A stretch of DNA of 64,000 bases from Callipepla californica brunnescens (lineage: Eukaryota > Chordata > Aves > Galliformes > Odontophoridae): positions 2,852,001 through 2,916,000 of the forward strand of contig JALIRH010000044.1 in assembly GCA_023055505.1 (NCBI GenBank), written 5' to 3'. Positions 50,458-61,342 of the stretch are shown one piece after another. Below the pieces are notes generated by a model, which saw nothing but the letters and a program-made list of their open reading frames with translations, ran no database searches and was not told the DNA's origin. Both the position numbers and the translations under genes were made by a program. The first letter of the stretch is position 1. Each line of letters opens with the position of its first letter.

Positions 50458-50854
50458 CCAGAATGCTAAGGCCTTTGACACAGTCTTCTATAATATCCTT
50501 CTCTCCAAATCTGAGAACAGTGTTTCAATATCTGAAAGGGGTTGTAAAAAAGAAGGGGACTGTCTCTTTACAAGGGTCTGTTGTGATAGGGCATGGGAAA
50601 TGGTTTCGGATTAAAAGAAGGGAGATTAAGGTTGGATATAAGGAAGAAGGTTTTTACTATAACGGTGGTTGGCACTGGCACAGGTTGCCCGGAGAGATGG
50701 TGGATGTCCCATCCGTGGAGACATTCAGGGGTCAGATTTGACAGAGCTCTGAGTGGCACGATCTGACTGTAGATGTCCCTGTTCATTGCAGGGTACTTGG
50801 ATTAGACAGCCTTTAAGGGTCCCTTCCAACTCAAAAGATTCTGTGATTCTGTGC
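50458..50854 (+). mobile_element. CR1 copy with a large internal deletion
   Basis: Plus-strand CR1. A short reverse transcriptase piece (KAFDTV-YNILLS, 50467-50508) joins directly at about 50508-50518 to the much later VSISERGCKKEGDCLFTR segment, then the usual 3' end with the RLPGEMVDVPSVETFRG-type segment (about 50680-50737) and a tail ending CCCTTCCAACTCAAAAGATT plus CTGTGATTCTGTG. Several hundred base pairs of central reverse transcriptase sequence are absent. Frames here are broken and inactive. Confidence 0.9.
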
Positions 50855-51427
50855 TTGAGACAGTCCTTATACTTGCCTTGGTGAAAGTGGCTGGGTAGAT
50901 ATGCAGGAGACTTCCACAGTGGAGGTCAAATTGCAGTTGTCTGGCTCTGATGTTAAGGCAAAGTTTAAAAAAATAAATAAAAAAAGTCCACCAGTGAGTT
51001 TGGAGTGCTGGACTGAGTGTGGTGCCTTCACAAACTCCTCTTCTTTAGATTCTGTTTAGGCAGCACATCTAATCAGCAAGTGATAGCGGTGTGCGTTCCT
51101 ATGAAAATACAGGCTTGGTCTGGGACTCTCTTGGGACTCCCCTGTCCTGTATTTGCCTCCTTCTCAGCCTGGACTCTGGCCAGGTCCTTTCCAGCTCAGT
51201 CTTAGGTTCCTGCTTGCATACCATATCTAATCAGCTGACATTTCTAGCTGGATTCCTAATATATATTCATAGTTCTTCCTAATTATTCGATCTGTTTTCC
51301 TACAGTCTCAAGCTAATCTGTCCTATTTCTTCTCCATAACAATGTTACCTTGAATCCTTGGACAGAGACCTGTTGTCTGTAAGTCACCAGCACTGCTTAT
51401 TCCATGGTGAGGTAGGCAGATGAGGGG

Positions 51428-51456
51428 AAAAAAAAAACAAACAAAAAACAAAACAA
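51428..51456. repeat. (AAAAC)n low-complexity tract
   Basis: An A-run followed by imperfect CAAA/CAAAA units. Confidence 0.88.
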
Positions 51457-52044
51457 ATGTATCATAAAGTAGAAAGTGAATTTTCACAAGTGTTTGTGTT
51501 CTGGACATCTGTACTACTGCGGCATCATAAAGCAATTGCATGTAAAGGTTAAAATATAGACATATCAATGTCTGCAGTTGCAATGTGTTTATAGTAATGC
51601 TCTACTTATTTTAAAATGGATGTTTAAATGCCACTATAAATATAGAGCTTGGTCAGGTTAGTGAGTGTGTGGAGAAGATGAACTGTTGTGAAGTGCTATA
51701 ATATCTAAACCACAACAGGAGTCACACCAGTAGTAGATGACATGCAGGATGAATGGGTATTTGGGAACATGATTCCTGTCTCCCAGTAGCCTTTTGTTCA
51801 TGTAGGTTATTGAATGGAGACAAGTCATGTGCTATCATAACCCATTTAGGAGGTGGACAGGATTTTCTCCTGGTGTTGTTATGAATGTTTAAGCTGTCCT
51901 ATTGTCCTGATATTTCTATAAGCATAAAACTTGTACTGTGTTATCGCTTCACTTTAGCTGCTTACTTAGATCTGACTGGGCTTTACTGTTCTACTGCAGG
52001 CATATTAGCTGAACAGATTGCCACTGTAGATCAGGCACTTAACC

Positions 52045-52096
52045 GGAATGGAACTTAAAATCGTAGTAGTCTTTTCCAACCTTAATGATTCTAAGA
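52045..52096 (+). mobile_element. CR1 tail remnant, about 50 bp, plus strand
   Basis: Contains GTCTTTTCCAACCTTAATG followed by ATTCTAAG, the plus-strand 3' tail of the same CR1 subfamily as the 12.2-kb copy. Only the tail is recognisable. It directly abuts a minus-strand CR1, so the two 3' ends face each other. Confidence 0.75.
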
Positions 52097-52097
52097 T

Positions 52098-52358
52098 AAT
52101 GTAGTCCAGCTGTTAACCCATCACCACCGTGCTCACTAACCATGTCCATCAGTGCTGTATCCCCATGTTTCTTGAACACCTCCAGGGACAGTAACTCTAC
52201 CACCTCCCTGGGCAGCTTGTTTCAGTTCATCCCCACTCTTTCAGAGAAGAAAGTTTTCCTAATATCCAACCTGAACCTCCTCTCCTGCAACTTAAGGCAG
52301 TTATTTCTTGTCCTTTCACTGTTACCTGGGAAAAAAAGGCTTACCGTCACCTCACTAC
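52098..52358 (-). mobile_element. CR1 3' fragment, about 260 bp, minus strand
   Basis: Antisense CR1 with the usual series GTCCAGCTGTTAACCCATC, TCTTGAACACCTCCAGGGAC, CTCCCTGGGCAGCTTGTTTC, TTTCCTAATATCCAACCTGA, and TTGTCCTTTCACTGTTACC. It lacks its own last 40 or so bases, which should lie where the plus-strand tail at 52045-52096 now sits. Confidence 0.9.
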
Positions 52359-53660
52359 CTTTTTAATGCTTCTGCTTCATGAAAGAAGAATAGCAGGGAG
52401 CACTGGAAAGCTTCAGTAGCAGCTTGTGGCTGTTGCCAACGAAGCAATGACATAGTGTGGGGTATGATGTGCTGGTTGCATTGTGGGCTGGCAGCTGAGC
52501 CAGGGCACAGAAAGAGAAAACAGCATCTTTTTTGACTGCAGTGTTCCAGCAGGTTAGGGGGAGCTGATTAATTATTCAAAAATTCATAAGGATGATTCAC
52601 AAAGAGTTGCAGCTATGAGAATTGCAAGGCTTGCGTTGAAATGAAATTTTAAAGACCAATTCTAGGAAATAACTTCTTTTAGAAAAGTCATGGTTACGTT
52701 AATTCTTCTCGTAATTCTCTGGCTGCATCTTCTAAGAAAATACTGTGGAAATGGATTAAGTGGCAAAGGTGTCATGCAGGGGTCAAAGGACTCTGGCTAG
52801 TGCAGTATGTTTATATCTAATCTTTGTAATATATAACAGAGCTCCAGTGATTTAATGACTCAGTAATAAGTTGAGAAACACATTTCAGTCACAACATGAA
52901 GACAGTAAAGGGCATCTACTTAATGAAGCAAGCTGGCTATTTGTAACATTGTTACATGAAGAATGAGGCAGGAAAGGGAGAGTGGTTCAGCAGATCCCTA
53001 GAATGACAGCAGAATAAAGGAAACAGATGTGTAGAACCCTTTTAGATCATATATCTAAACCTGGAGAAACGCAGAATTCATCCTGAAGAATGCAACATTT
53101 CCCCTTGAAATTCAAATCTCAGGCACTGTAATACTCAATGATTTCATACAGAGCCCAATTGCACGGGACTCCTTGCAGATCAGGATTCAAAGAATATGTA
53201 AAAATGTGCTGGAATAGGCTAAGACCTAGTTATGGCAGCCGATTTTGCCATTTATAAATTACTTGAAAAGGTGTCTGGTTAGGTTTGAAGGAAATTCATT
53301 TAAACCATTTTATTATTTTTCTGCCAACTGTTTTTGGAACTTAAGCAGAATTTATGCGGTTAGTGCTTCCTTTGTTTAGATGGTAACAATTCATCTGCAG
53401 AATTATAGCTATATTTAAAATAACTGACTGGCTCCAATGTCTAAAATGCTGAAGAAAGCAAGGGCAGACATTGATAATATACCAGCATTTTTTCAAATTA
53501 CAGTATGGAGTTATAATATACAGTATTGCAATAACTCTCAATTGTTAGTAGAAGTAGATAGCTCATACAGCCATACTGTATCTTTTCTTTTTCCTAAATA
53601 ACTTGCCAAAATGCTGTGCACATATAAGAATTGCTTATTTAATTGGGCTTACTTGTCTTC

Positions 53661-53915
53661 ACAGAATAAGAGAATTACAGAACGGCTGAGGTTGGAAGGG
53701 ACCTCTGGAGACCATCTACTACAGCCTTGCTGCTGTAGCAAAATTCTTTTCAGTGCATTGCCTAGGACTGTGTTCAGGCAGGTTTTGAATATCTACAGGA
53801 AAGGGGACTCCAGCCTCTCTGGGCAGCTCATTCCAGTCACCCTCACAAAAAAGTTTTTCCTCATGTTCAGTCAGAGCTTCTTCTGTTTCAGTTTGTGCTT
53901 ATTGACTTTCCTAAT
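53661..53915 (-). mobile_element. CR1 3' fragment, about 255 bp, minus strand
   Basis: Begins with a degenerate tail (ACAGAATAAGAGAATTACAG), then GAGGTTGGAAGGGACCTCTG, GAGACCATCTACTACAGCC, and CCAGCCTCTCTGGGCAGCTC, through to GTTTCAGTTTGTGCTTATTG. Antisense CR1 of the GGAAGGGACCTCTGGAGA subfamily, 5'-truncated. Confidence 0.9.
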
Positions 53916-54413
53916 GTAATGATTGACATAAGACTTCTTTTATGTAAAAGGCTGCTGTAAAAAGGAAAAGGAGCAATTTCTTCTCTACATCATAGTGGAT
54001 ATGGCAAGGTGTAGATAACTACAGCTGCACCAAGGATTCCCTGACATTCAGACAGACATTTTAACAGTAGAGATTGTGAAGCATTATTTGGAGAGATTTG
54101 AAGTGTCTGTCTCTGGAAATAGGGCGAAAACATTTTAGTTAATCTCGCTTCAGGGCAAGGGACTGGAGTAAGTGACCTTTCAGAGCCGTTTGATTCTGAA
54201 AAAGTAACCAGTAGCTTTTAAAGCTGGGTTGCCTATGTTTATTTTAAGGTGGCTGGGATTTCCAGCTCTTTTTTTCTGAATAGGAACTTGCACTAGAGTT
54301 CATTGTTCAACAGGAAAAATTCTTGGGTTTCACTTTAGCTGGAAGACTTAATTTCCTGTTTGATATCATAAACAATACTGCATTCTCAAAGAAGGAATTC
54401 CCAGATATCTTAC

Positions 54414-54437
54414 AAAAAAAAAAAAAAAAAAAAAAAA
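54414..54437. repeat. A24 homopolymer
   Basis: Twenty-four uninterrupted A, second longest homopolymer here. No retrocopy is recognisable to its left, so a processed pseudogene tail is not supported. Confidence 0.95.
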
Positions 54438-57084
54438 GGAGCATAACAAAGGAAGAAACATCCAGAAATTCCTAAAGAACAATGTAGTGTGACGAAGTAA
54501 GGAACTTTCTAATGTAATGCTACCTTTAAGCAAATTATTCCTCCTTGCTACCATCTGTTACTTGATCCAAGTTAATTAAATTTAGGCCTGCAGAAAAATT
54601 TAGATACCTCATATTTCAGTGTCTAAAACTGAGTTCCCAGTACTGAGCAACTGATCCCCTGTGGCTTAGCAGGTTCACAAACCAGACAATTCCCTGTCTG
54701 CCTTACCTGCAGCATGCAGACTGCTGAATGATATGATAACCCAATAAAGGAATAAGAATTCCCTGGAATAGAAAGAATCTACTTCAAATGTACACACCAA
54801 TGAATACTCAATTATGCATAGTGGAACAGCTTCAAGAAGTGTCCTCAGATAGCCCAGGCTCGTGGTTCTATGAGGTGAAAGGCTTGAATAAAATTCTCTA
54901 CTCCAAACCAAGGAAGGGGATTCCAACCAGATTGTGCCACACCTTATCAATTCTAAAATCTGCTGTGCCAATGTGAGTATGGTTTTAGTGGAAGAATGAG
55001 GGAGAAGATCTGACTTGCTTTTCTGTGTTCGGTGGTGTGGCAGAACACCAACTTGATAGGCATTATCCCATTCAAGAAAGACTTTAAATCCAAGGTTATT
55101 CAAGTATTTTTATATTTAACAAGCCTGCTTTTGCTTTTTGGCTGTCATGGACTCCCCCTGTAGATTTATTTCTTCTAAGGCTGTCTGTAAGCCTGCCCAG
55201 ATTTGCCCAGTATAAGCTGATGACTGATTAGAACCTCAGGTGGAATGCTGCCTAGGAAAAAAGTTCTCTTTTTTTATTTTAGTGATAGTTTGCCTTTTTG
55301 ATCCAATTGCTGACTTAAATCTGTGTAGAGCAGGATTTCACATGAATTCCTATTTTGAACTACTTGTAGTTTCTAAAGGTTACTTTTTGCTGAAGTTTTC
55401 TGGAGATGGTTACTGCCCAAACATAATGTATTGATTTACTTTGACCAGCAATGTTTTTAGTCACAGTTGGAAGAACCATTTCCTCCATGTATTTAAAAAA
55501 TGAATACATGACCCTCTTTCTTTGGAATAGGTCCACAGCTGAGAGAAGAAAGTAGGAAAACACTGTTTCCTCCTGAAAAATGCTTTTGCATATTCTGTTG
55601 GTAGTTTGTTGAGACTTCAGTGAGTTCAGGGACACTGAAAACTGAATTTCCTAGAGGATCTGTACATATTTATTGTGATGTATGTAGGGATGTCTTGAGA
55701 GGAGAAGTCCCTGAAAGACTTGTTTGACTCCAGCCCTTATGCAGAACAGAGCCTTTGTCTTGCATCCAGCCTCAAACTTCCAACTTATTTTAATTTGTAA
55801 ATGAAAACAGATGAGTAAATTAAAAGAAAAAAGCCTAAGAATTTGCACTGACAGCAGGTTAACAGTCTCACAAACTGAAAAGGAAATCAGTGAGGGGAGG
55901 AGAAACAGCCACACAAGTTTTCTGTGCATCTCCTTGGCTCTCCCTTGCAACCTGCATCCCCTTGCTCACCAGGTAAAGGTGATGCAGTCCTGCATTTCAA
56001 AGATACTGAGATCCGAGTACCTCACAGGGGAGCTACAGCTCAGGGAGACTTAAAAGCACCTGTTAGCATAACTATTCAACAAGTCACTCAACACATGCTT
56101 CCTAGAAGGGTGCCTAAGAGTGCCTGTCCCTGTAACCTATTACGTTGCACTGTGTAACACTGCTCATTACTTTCCGCATAGGATACTTGGAAGTTCCATA
56201 TAGCATTGTGTGTGAGATGGCAAGGAAAGGCCTTTGAGTGGTGTAGGGAGACTGGAATGAACTACAAAAAGGCCCTTTCTCAGGAAAAACATCTCAGTAA
56301 GGGAGCTGTATAACTTCCACAAAAGAAAAGGCTTCCTTGCTAAATCATTAATGCAAACAAAAAGCATAATGCTTGGAGTACTTTGAAAGCTCAGATGTCT
56401 CATGGTACAGGGTTGTATAGTTTTAAGCAGTCACAACTGTTCTAGTTTTTCTAATTGAAGCAACAGCCACTGATCTTGTAATACTTAAAAATAAAAATCT
56501 TGGCAGCAACTCCCTGAGGTTGCAATTCCCAAAGTTCCTATTGCTGGAGCAGAAGTCAAAACTGCATTTAATGTACAGTTATTGTAAATGATAGGCTAAC
56601 TTACAAGTCTGAAAGGGAAGGAAGACAAAATCATTTACAATAGCATGTTGTAACAATTAAAGGAGTTATTCATCAGACAGTTCCTCCAGAAAGCTTCTGA
56701 ACTGTCACTGTTCAGCCCTTCTCCTCCCTGTCTTCCCTAGTTGCTTTTTCACTTAGCTGTAATGATAAGAAGACTGCCCTTAGGAGGGACAGATTTCAGG
56801 ACGATTGTCCTCTCTTCCCTTGACTTTTTCAGCTACTGTTAACATCAGTCTTTGCGTGGTATGTTGCGTAGGCATCCGTTGAGTGAATGACTCACAGCTG
56901 GCTTATGTGTGAACATTTAGTAAGGATTCACTGCGGTGTACATCCATGTTGGCACAGGTAGCACTGCACGTACTTTACTAATGGTGCCAATTCCAGGCTT
57001 TGGAGTGCTGTGTTTGCAGCCAGAATATTTCACTATTACATTTTCTTTCCATGTGTCGTTAACATTAAATCTGGTGATACCATT

Positions 57085-57900
57085 CATTGCTGTGCTGCCA
57101 CAGAGCTTGGCACAGCACTGTGGGACTTCCTTCAGACATCAATCCTCATGCAAGTTGAAAGGGAGCCAGGCTGTGCCCATCCTCATTCCAGACGAGCCGG
57201 TAGGCATCACTCTGTGGCATTGCAGGTGGCATGCCGGTGGAATGTGTCTTCAGGGAATGGATGTGGCTGCGGGAGCAGCACGAGGAGATGGAACCAGCCC
57301 AGCCCAGCTCTGCACATCCAGGCCTCGTGCCCTGCTGCAGCCAGAGGGTGAGACAGCAGTGTCCTGCCGGCAAGGGGCACTCATGGGCTGCGCAGTGTCA
57401 GGCTGCCACCTGCCGAGCTGCCCCTGCTGGACGTGCATCACTGCCCTTCTTGTGTGGTGGGAAGTTCTGCTTTTTGGAAGTTTCAAGTTTAGAGGAGTTT
57501 AAATGTGGAGAGATTTGACTGAGAGGTTCAAAAATACTCAACTATTTAGTGACCGCTTTCCAGTCCTGTATATACAAGAGCACACTGTTATAAACCCAGT
57601 CACTTCCCTTCTTACAGTACACAAATATTTGTTCTCACATCGTAGAGGCAAACCCATAGCCTCCAGACTTGCATAGGGTGCAGGAAGAAGCAAGACAAGG
57701 CCAAAAAAAAAAGAGCATGTAAGAGGTGAGGTATTCACAATCAGAACCGTGTTGGTTAGGGGGTGGCAGAGAAGGCCCTGCTGTCCTGTGGGACCCACTG
57801 TGCAGGGAGCTGAGTGCTGCCCCTCAGCACTGCTCTCTGCCTCCCTCCTGCCCTGGCTTTCTGCCAGCCTCCTCCCTGGGTTCGTTCAGTGCTCTGTTGT
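57085..57900. other. GC-richer, CpG-containing island without recognised gene
   Basis: From about 57085 to 57460 the sequence becomes clearly GC-rich and holds roughly ten CpGs, in contrast to the CpG-poor DNA around it; a second GC-rich patch lies at about 57765-57895. Stops are scarce in several frames at once, which yields the window's longest frame (188 codons, 56936-57502 plus) together with overlapping 113-, 95-, 78- and 75-codon frames. Several overlapping open frames are what high GC produces, not what a coding gene looks like. Candidate regulatory island or remnant of an exon. Confidence 0.35.
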
Positions 57901-58299
57901 GAATACTACCATCACCAGAATGTTTTGTGCCCTCCTTCAATGAAGAACAGCACTCTGACACAGTCACCAGTTCACTGGAGGAGCAGGAGGCTTAAAGCTG
58001 TGGGAAAGAGCCCTCTAGCACTGTCTGCCTTAAAAGCCGTGCTTTCAGTTTGGAAAGGAACTAAAACCACTGAAAAGCTATCCAGAACATGCTGCTTGTG
58101 TGTCAGGTTTTGTCATTGTTCCCACATCTCTCTTAGTTCTCAACCGCAGCTCTGTGCTGGAGGCCAGATGCATGCAGAGGGCACTTTTGTGCTTGCTAGC
58201 AGTGGGACAGCAGGGATGGAAGTGCCCCTTTCAACTCCAGAATCAAAGCCCTGACAACAGTAAGAGAGAGATGTGAGTTATAAGTTTGTATCTTTCCTC

Positions 58300-58328
58300 A
58301 AAAAAAAAAAAAAAAAAGAAAAAGAAAA
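58300..58328. repeat. A18 followed by (GAAAAA)n
   Basis: Eighteen A then GAAAAAG-type units. The two neighbouring short frames owe their lysines to it. Confidence 0.93.
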
Positions 58329-58879
58329 ATGTCTGTCCAGCTCCAAGGCTTGTTGCTACAGTTTTATTGTTCTCCCAAATTTGTTTTTATTGTTTTCCTT
58401 CTGTCTCCTCCATACAGGAAATAAGCCTATGGATCTGTCACTTCAGTGTGCTTGTCATACTAGCTGCAAAGAAGCATTTTGAACTCTATACTAAGCACTT
58501 TATTTCTCTGCTGTGCCTTATGCAAACTGGCAGCTTGCAGTATGACTTTAAAATAGCTATTACAGTGGCACTGCATATTGCAGGCATCCTGGGACTCTAC
58601 TGCTTCCTTCTGCTGCCAGGCTGTCACTGAGGTCTCGCTGCTGTCCTCTTTCAGGCATCAGGTCTGCTTGTAAGAGCCATTCTACTGTTTGCAGCATTGG
58701 TGAGGGGATGGGTGGGCTTGCACTGCAGAGAGTGTGTGAGTTTCTGAGCAGACCCATCCTTTGTGGGGTCACCTTCAGTTTGCAGGGGACTGAACTTCAT
58801 CTCTCAGGCCTCACACTCCTATGTTCCTGTTCTTCTGTTGTTGGTGTTTTAAAGTAACCAAAGTAAAGCTATTCCAGCT

Positions 58880-58912
58880 TTTTATTTTTATGTATTTATT
58901 TATTTATTTTTC
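58880..58912. repeat. (TATT)n low-complexity tract
   Basis: Imperfect TATT/TTTA repeats. Confidence 0.88.
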
Positions 58913-60798
58913 TATAACAAATGCAAGTGTTTTGCAGTTTTCCTTTCCTGAAGAGGGAGCTTCCCCTTGAAATCTGCTTTTTCAAAACATGCCAACTCAT
59001 TCCCTGGACAAATTTCTGTTTCAGTTTCTATTTGCTTTTATGACACTAGGTTTCTTCTAACTGTACAGTTGTATTAGCAAAAGCCATTTCTGTTGCTTTC
59101 ATTTTCCTTTTTCCTTTTTTGTTTTTCTTTTTTTTTTCCCTTTTCCTTAGAGCTGAGAAATGTAAAATGTAAAAATGGCTGTCTGCTTACACAGCATTGT
59201 CACTGGGGAGAAAGAAACTAATTATTGCACATGTGCAGATTGCAGCGCACAGGATAAAGATATCAGAAATAAGTTTCAGCCTTATCATCATGAAACTCAG
59301 TGCAGACTTTCTGAGAAGGAAAGGTGAGAGCAGATGGTGATGCCATACTGGCATAATTTTCCTGTGCAGCCCAAATTTGAGAATGAGGAGGCAATGGAAA
59401 TTTGGATATGCTAATGTGGCTCAGCAGAACTAAATCACATGGTCCCTGGTCCAGCTGCTTTAAGCTTGAACAGCTCTACATTGCAATGTAGACATATATG
59501 CAGTGCTTTGGAAAAACAACTACATGATATCATCAGTCCTCTTATTTGTTGTGCAATGTTCTAGTGAAGAAAAGAAAATAGAATGTATGCTGACCACTGG
59601 AGTTTATGGCAGCCTGGGTTCAACCTCGTAGACATCTCCTGAGGAGAAAATGACTCATTGCTCAGGGACTTTTTTTTTAATTAACCGTTCTCATTGTACT
59701 GAGGTTGGGGAATTCCAGTGTATTGAAAGACAGAATCCACATTCTATCTCACTGCCATAATTTACAAGATTTGGGGCATCCATTTTAAGATCTGTCCCAT
59801 CCAGACCAGTTATATTAACCGACACCAAAGCCCTAAGAACCTTGGTTTCTGGTGGCCAGATGCTATCTTTGAGCAATGGAGCCAGAACCAGAAAAGCCAA
59901 GGTTGAAGTCAAGCGAATGCTAATATGCCTTTAAGCTATATTTAAGCCTTCCTGGGTGGGACGTGGTATAGGGAGCAGCCTGCCTACCAGGGATTGGAGC
60001 TATCAGAGCATAGTTTTCCTTCCTTCCTGTCTTGGCTGTACTTCTGCATACTACAGCCCAGGAAATAATTATGGCATTGGCTACATCACCGTTGTGCTGC
60101 TTTTCTGAAAGACAGACATTCTATTCTTCATGACCAAAACATGGCAGTGAGCAACACACTATCCCAGAGTATCAGATCTGTATAGACAGCACAGACACAA
60201 GTCAGTGATACAATGCTATGCCTTAACCATATTGTGGAGTTAGTCCTTAAACATCCAAGTCAAGTGCATAGATATTAAACCATTCAGCTACGGCTGTGCA
60301 AAGGCAGCAGCGTGGGGAATTTGGTACTGTCATACTGGCAAGCTGACTTATCAGATCATGTAGAAAAAGTGGAATGTTTAGAGGAAAGAGGCTCTAGTGC
60401 AGGTTCAAAGGCCAACAGCATGACCTAACATCCCTATTGCACCTGTAGTTACTCAGCCTTGTGCTGGGGTTGATTCCCAGCACCTGGCTCCCTGCTTGTA
60501 TGCTGAATCTGCCTGGCCCACACCCTAGGGCCAGGTGGCAAAAATTGGACCTGATTGCACACCCCACCCTTCAGCTTTTGGGCAGGTTTTCTTGTGTTTT
60601 AGTAGATGCTTGACACTTAATTGGAAATTCCTCCTGAGGAATAGATGGCAGAGCTAAAGAAGGTCCTGGAAAAAAGAAATAGCTAACCTTTCCAGTAAGG
60701 TCTTCTGCTGAAAGATTTTGTGAGACTGCATAAATCTCCGCATGAGCAAGAAAAGCCTCACTACAGAGCAGCTCTGTGCTATTGGTCTTTGAATTTAG

Positions 60799-60828
60799 GA
60801 GCCCTCTGGAATCTGTGATGAATTAAAG
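60799..60828 (+). other. Candidate 30-bp micro-exon, plus strand
   Basis: The acceptor (TTGGTCTTTGAATTTAG, AG at 60797-60798) and the consensus donor AAAG then GTAAGGTT at 60829 enclose exactly ten codons, EPSGICDELK, in phase 0. It lies on the strand opposite FAS, about 2 kb past its 3' end. Ten open codons are weak evidence, and such pairs arise by chance in 64 kb. No neighbouring exon is recognised. Confidence 0.18.
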
Positions 60829-61342
60829 GTAAGGTTTTAGTTGGTTGGTTTTATTTGTTCTGTGGTGGTTGTTGTTTCTTTTCTTGTTCTCTAGAATGAT
60901 CCCCCTGTTTGTGATTTACAGGCCTAGATAAAATGAAATTTTAAAATGACGTTTAGATGCAAGAAGGGAAAGTCATGTGCTACTTATATATCAATTAATA
61001 ATTTCTATTGCAACAGTTTCCTCTTTAAAAAAAATGCTGTTGACTGCCACACACCAGGGTTTGGAGATTTCACAGTTTATGCAGGTTGCCTTCAAATAGT
61101 GATGGCTTTGCTGTGCCGCCTCAAATCTCACTTCTGATTTCTTTGTTGGTTTTTTTTCCTAATGAAAATAGGCTCGCCATCAGTGCAGAGAATATAGGAA
61201 ATAATATTCTTACTTAATACTGAAAGCTTTGACAAAGAAAACTTACGCATCTATACATTCAGATAAATACAAACATTAAAAACTATAGGTGCTTTTCCAT
61301 ACCACATCCTTGTCTCTAAATTGGAGATAAATGAATTTGAAG

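Larger units (their letters stand above)
50855..53660. other. Intergenic DNA around the CR1 pair
   Basis: Apart from the CR1 pieces at 52045-52358 and the AAAAC tract at 51428, this is unique AT-rich sequence. No frame above 86 codons and no gene signal. Confidence 0.6.
53916..61342. other. Intergenic DNA left of the FAS-proximal CR1
   Basis: Contains A24 (54414), A18 (58300), a TATT tract (58880) and the GC-richer island at 57.1-57.9 kb. A weak possible CR1 tail lies near 54150-54195 (GGGACTGGAGTAAGTGACC). A frame from ATG at 55811 follows AAACAG directly and stays open for 54 codons to a donor-like CACCAG/GTAAAG at 55972, but its pyrimidine tract is poor. The 142-codon frame at 54675-55103 (minus) is unrecognised. 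Confidence 0.6.

Noticed and set aside
54414..54437. A24 run as the tail of a processed pseudogene
   Set aside because: No gene-like sequence on its left and no AATAAA at the expected place.
54675..55103. 142-codon minus-strand frame
   Set aside because: Unrecognised and within chance length; not flanked by repeat ends or gene signals.
56936..57502. 188-codon plus-strand frame, the longest in the window
   Set aside because: It lies in a GC-richer patch where four other frames on both strands are open too. The peptide has no recognisable domain, and its length fits chance for 64 kb in six frames.
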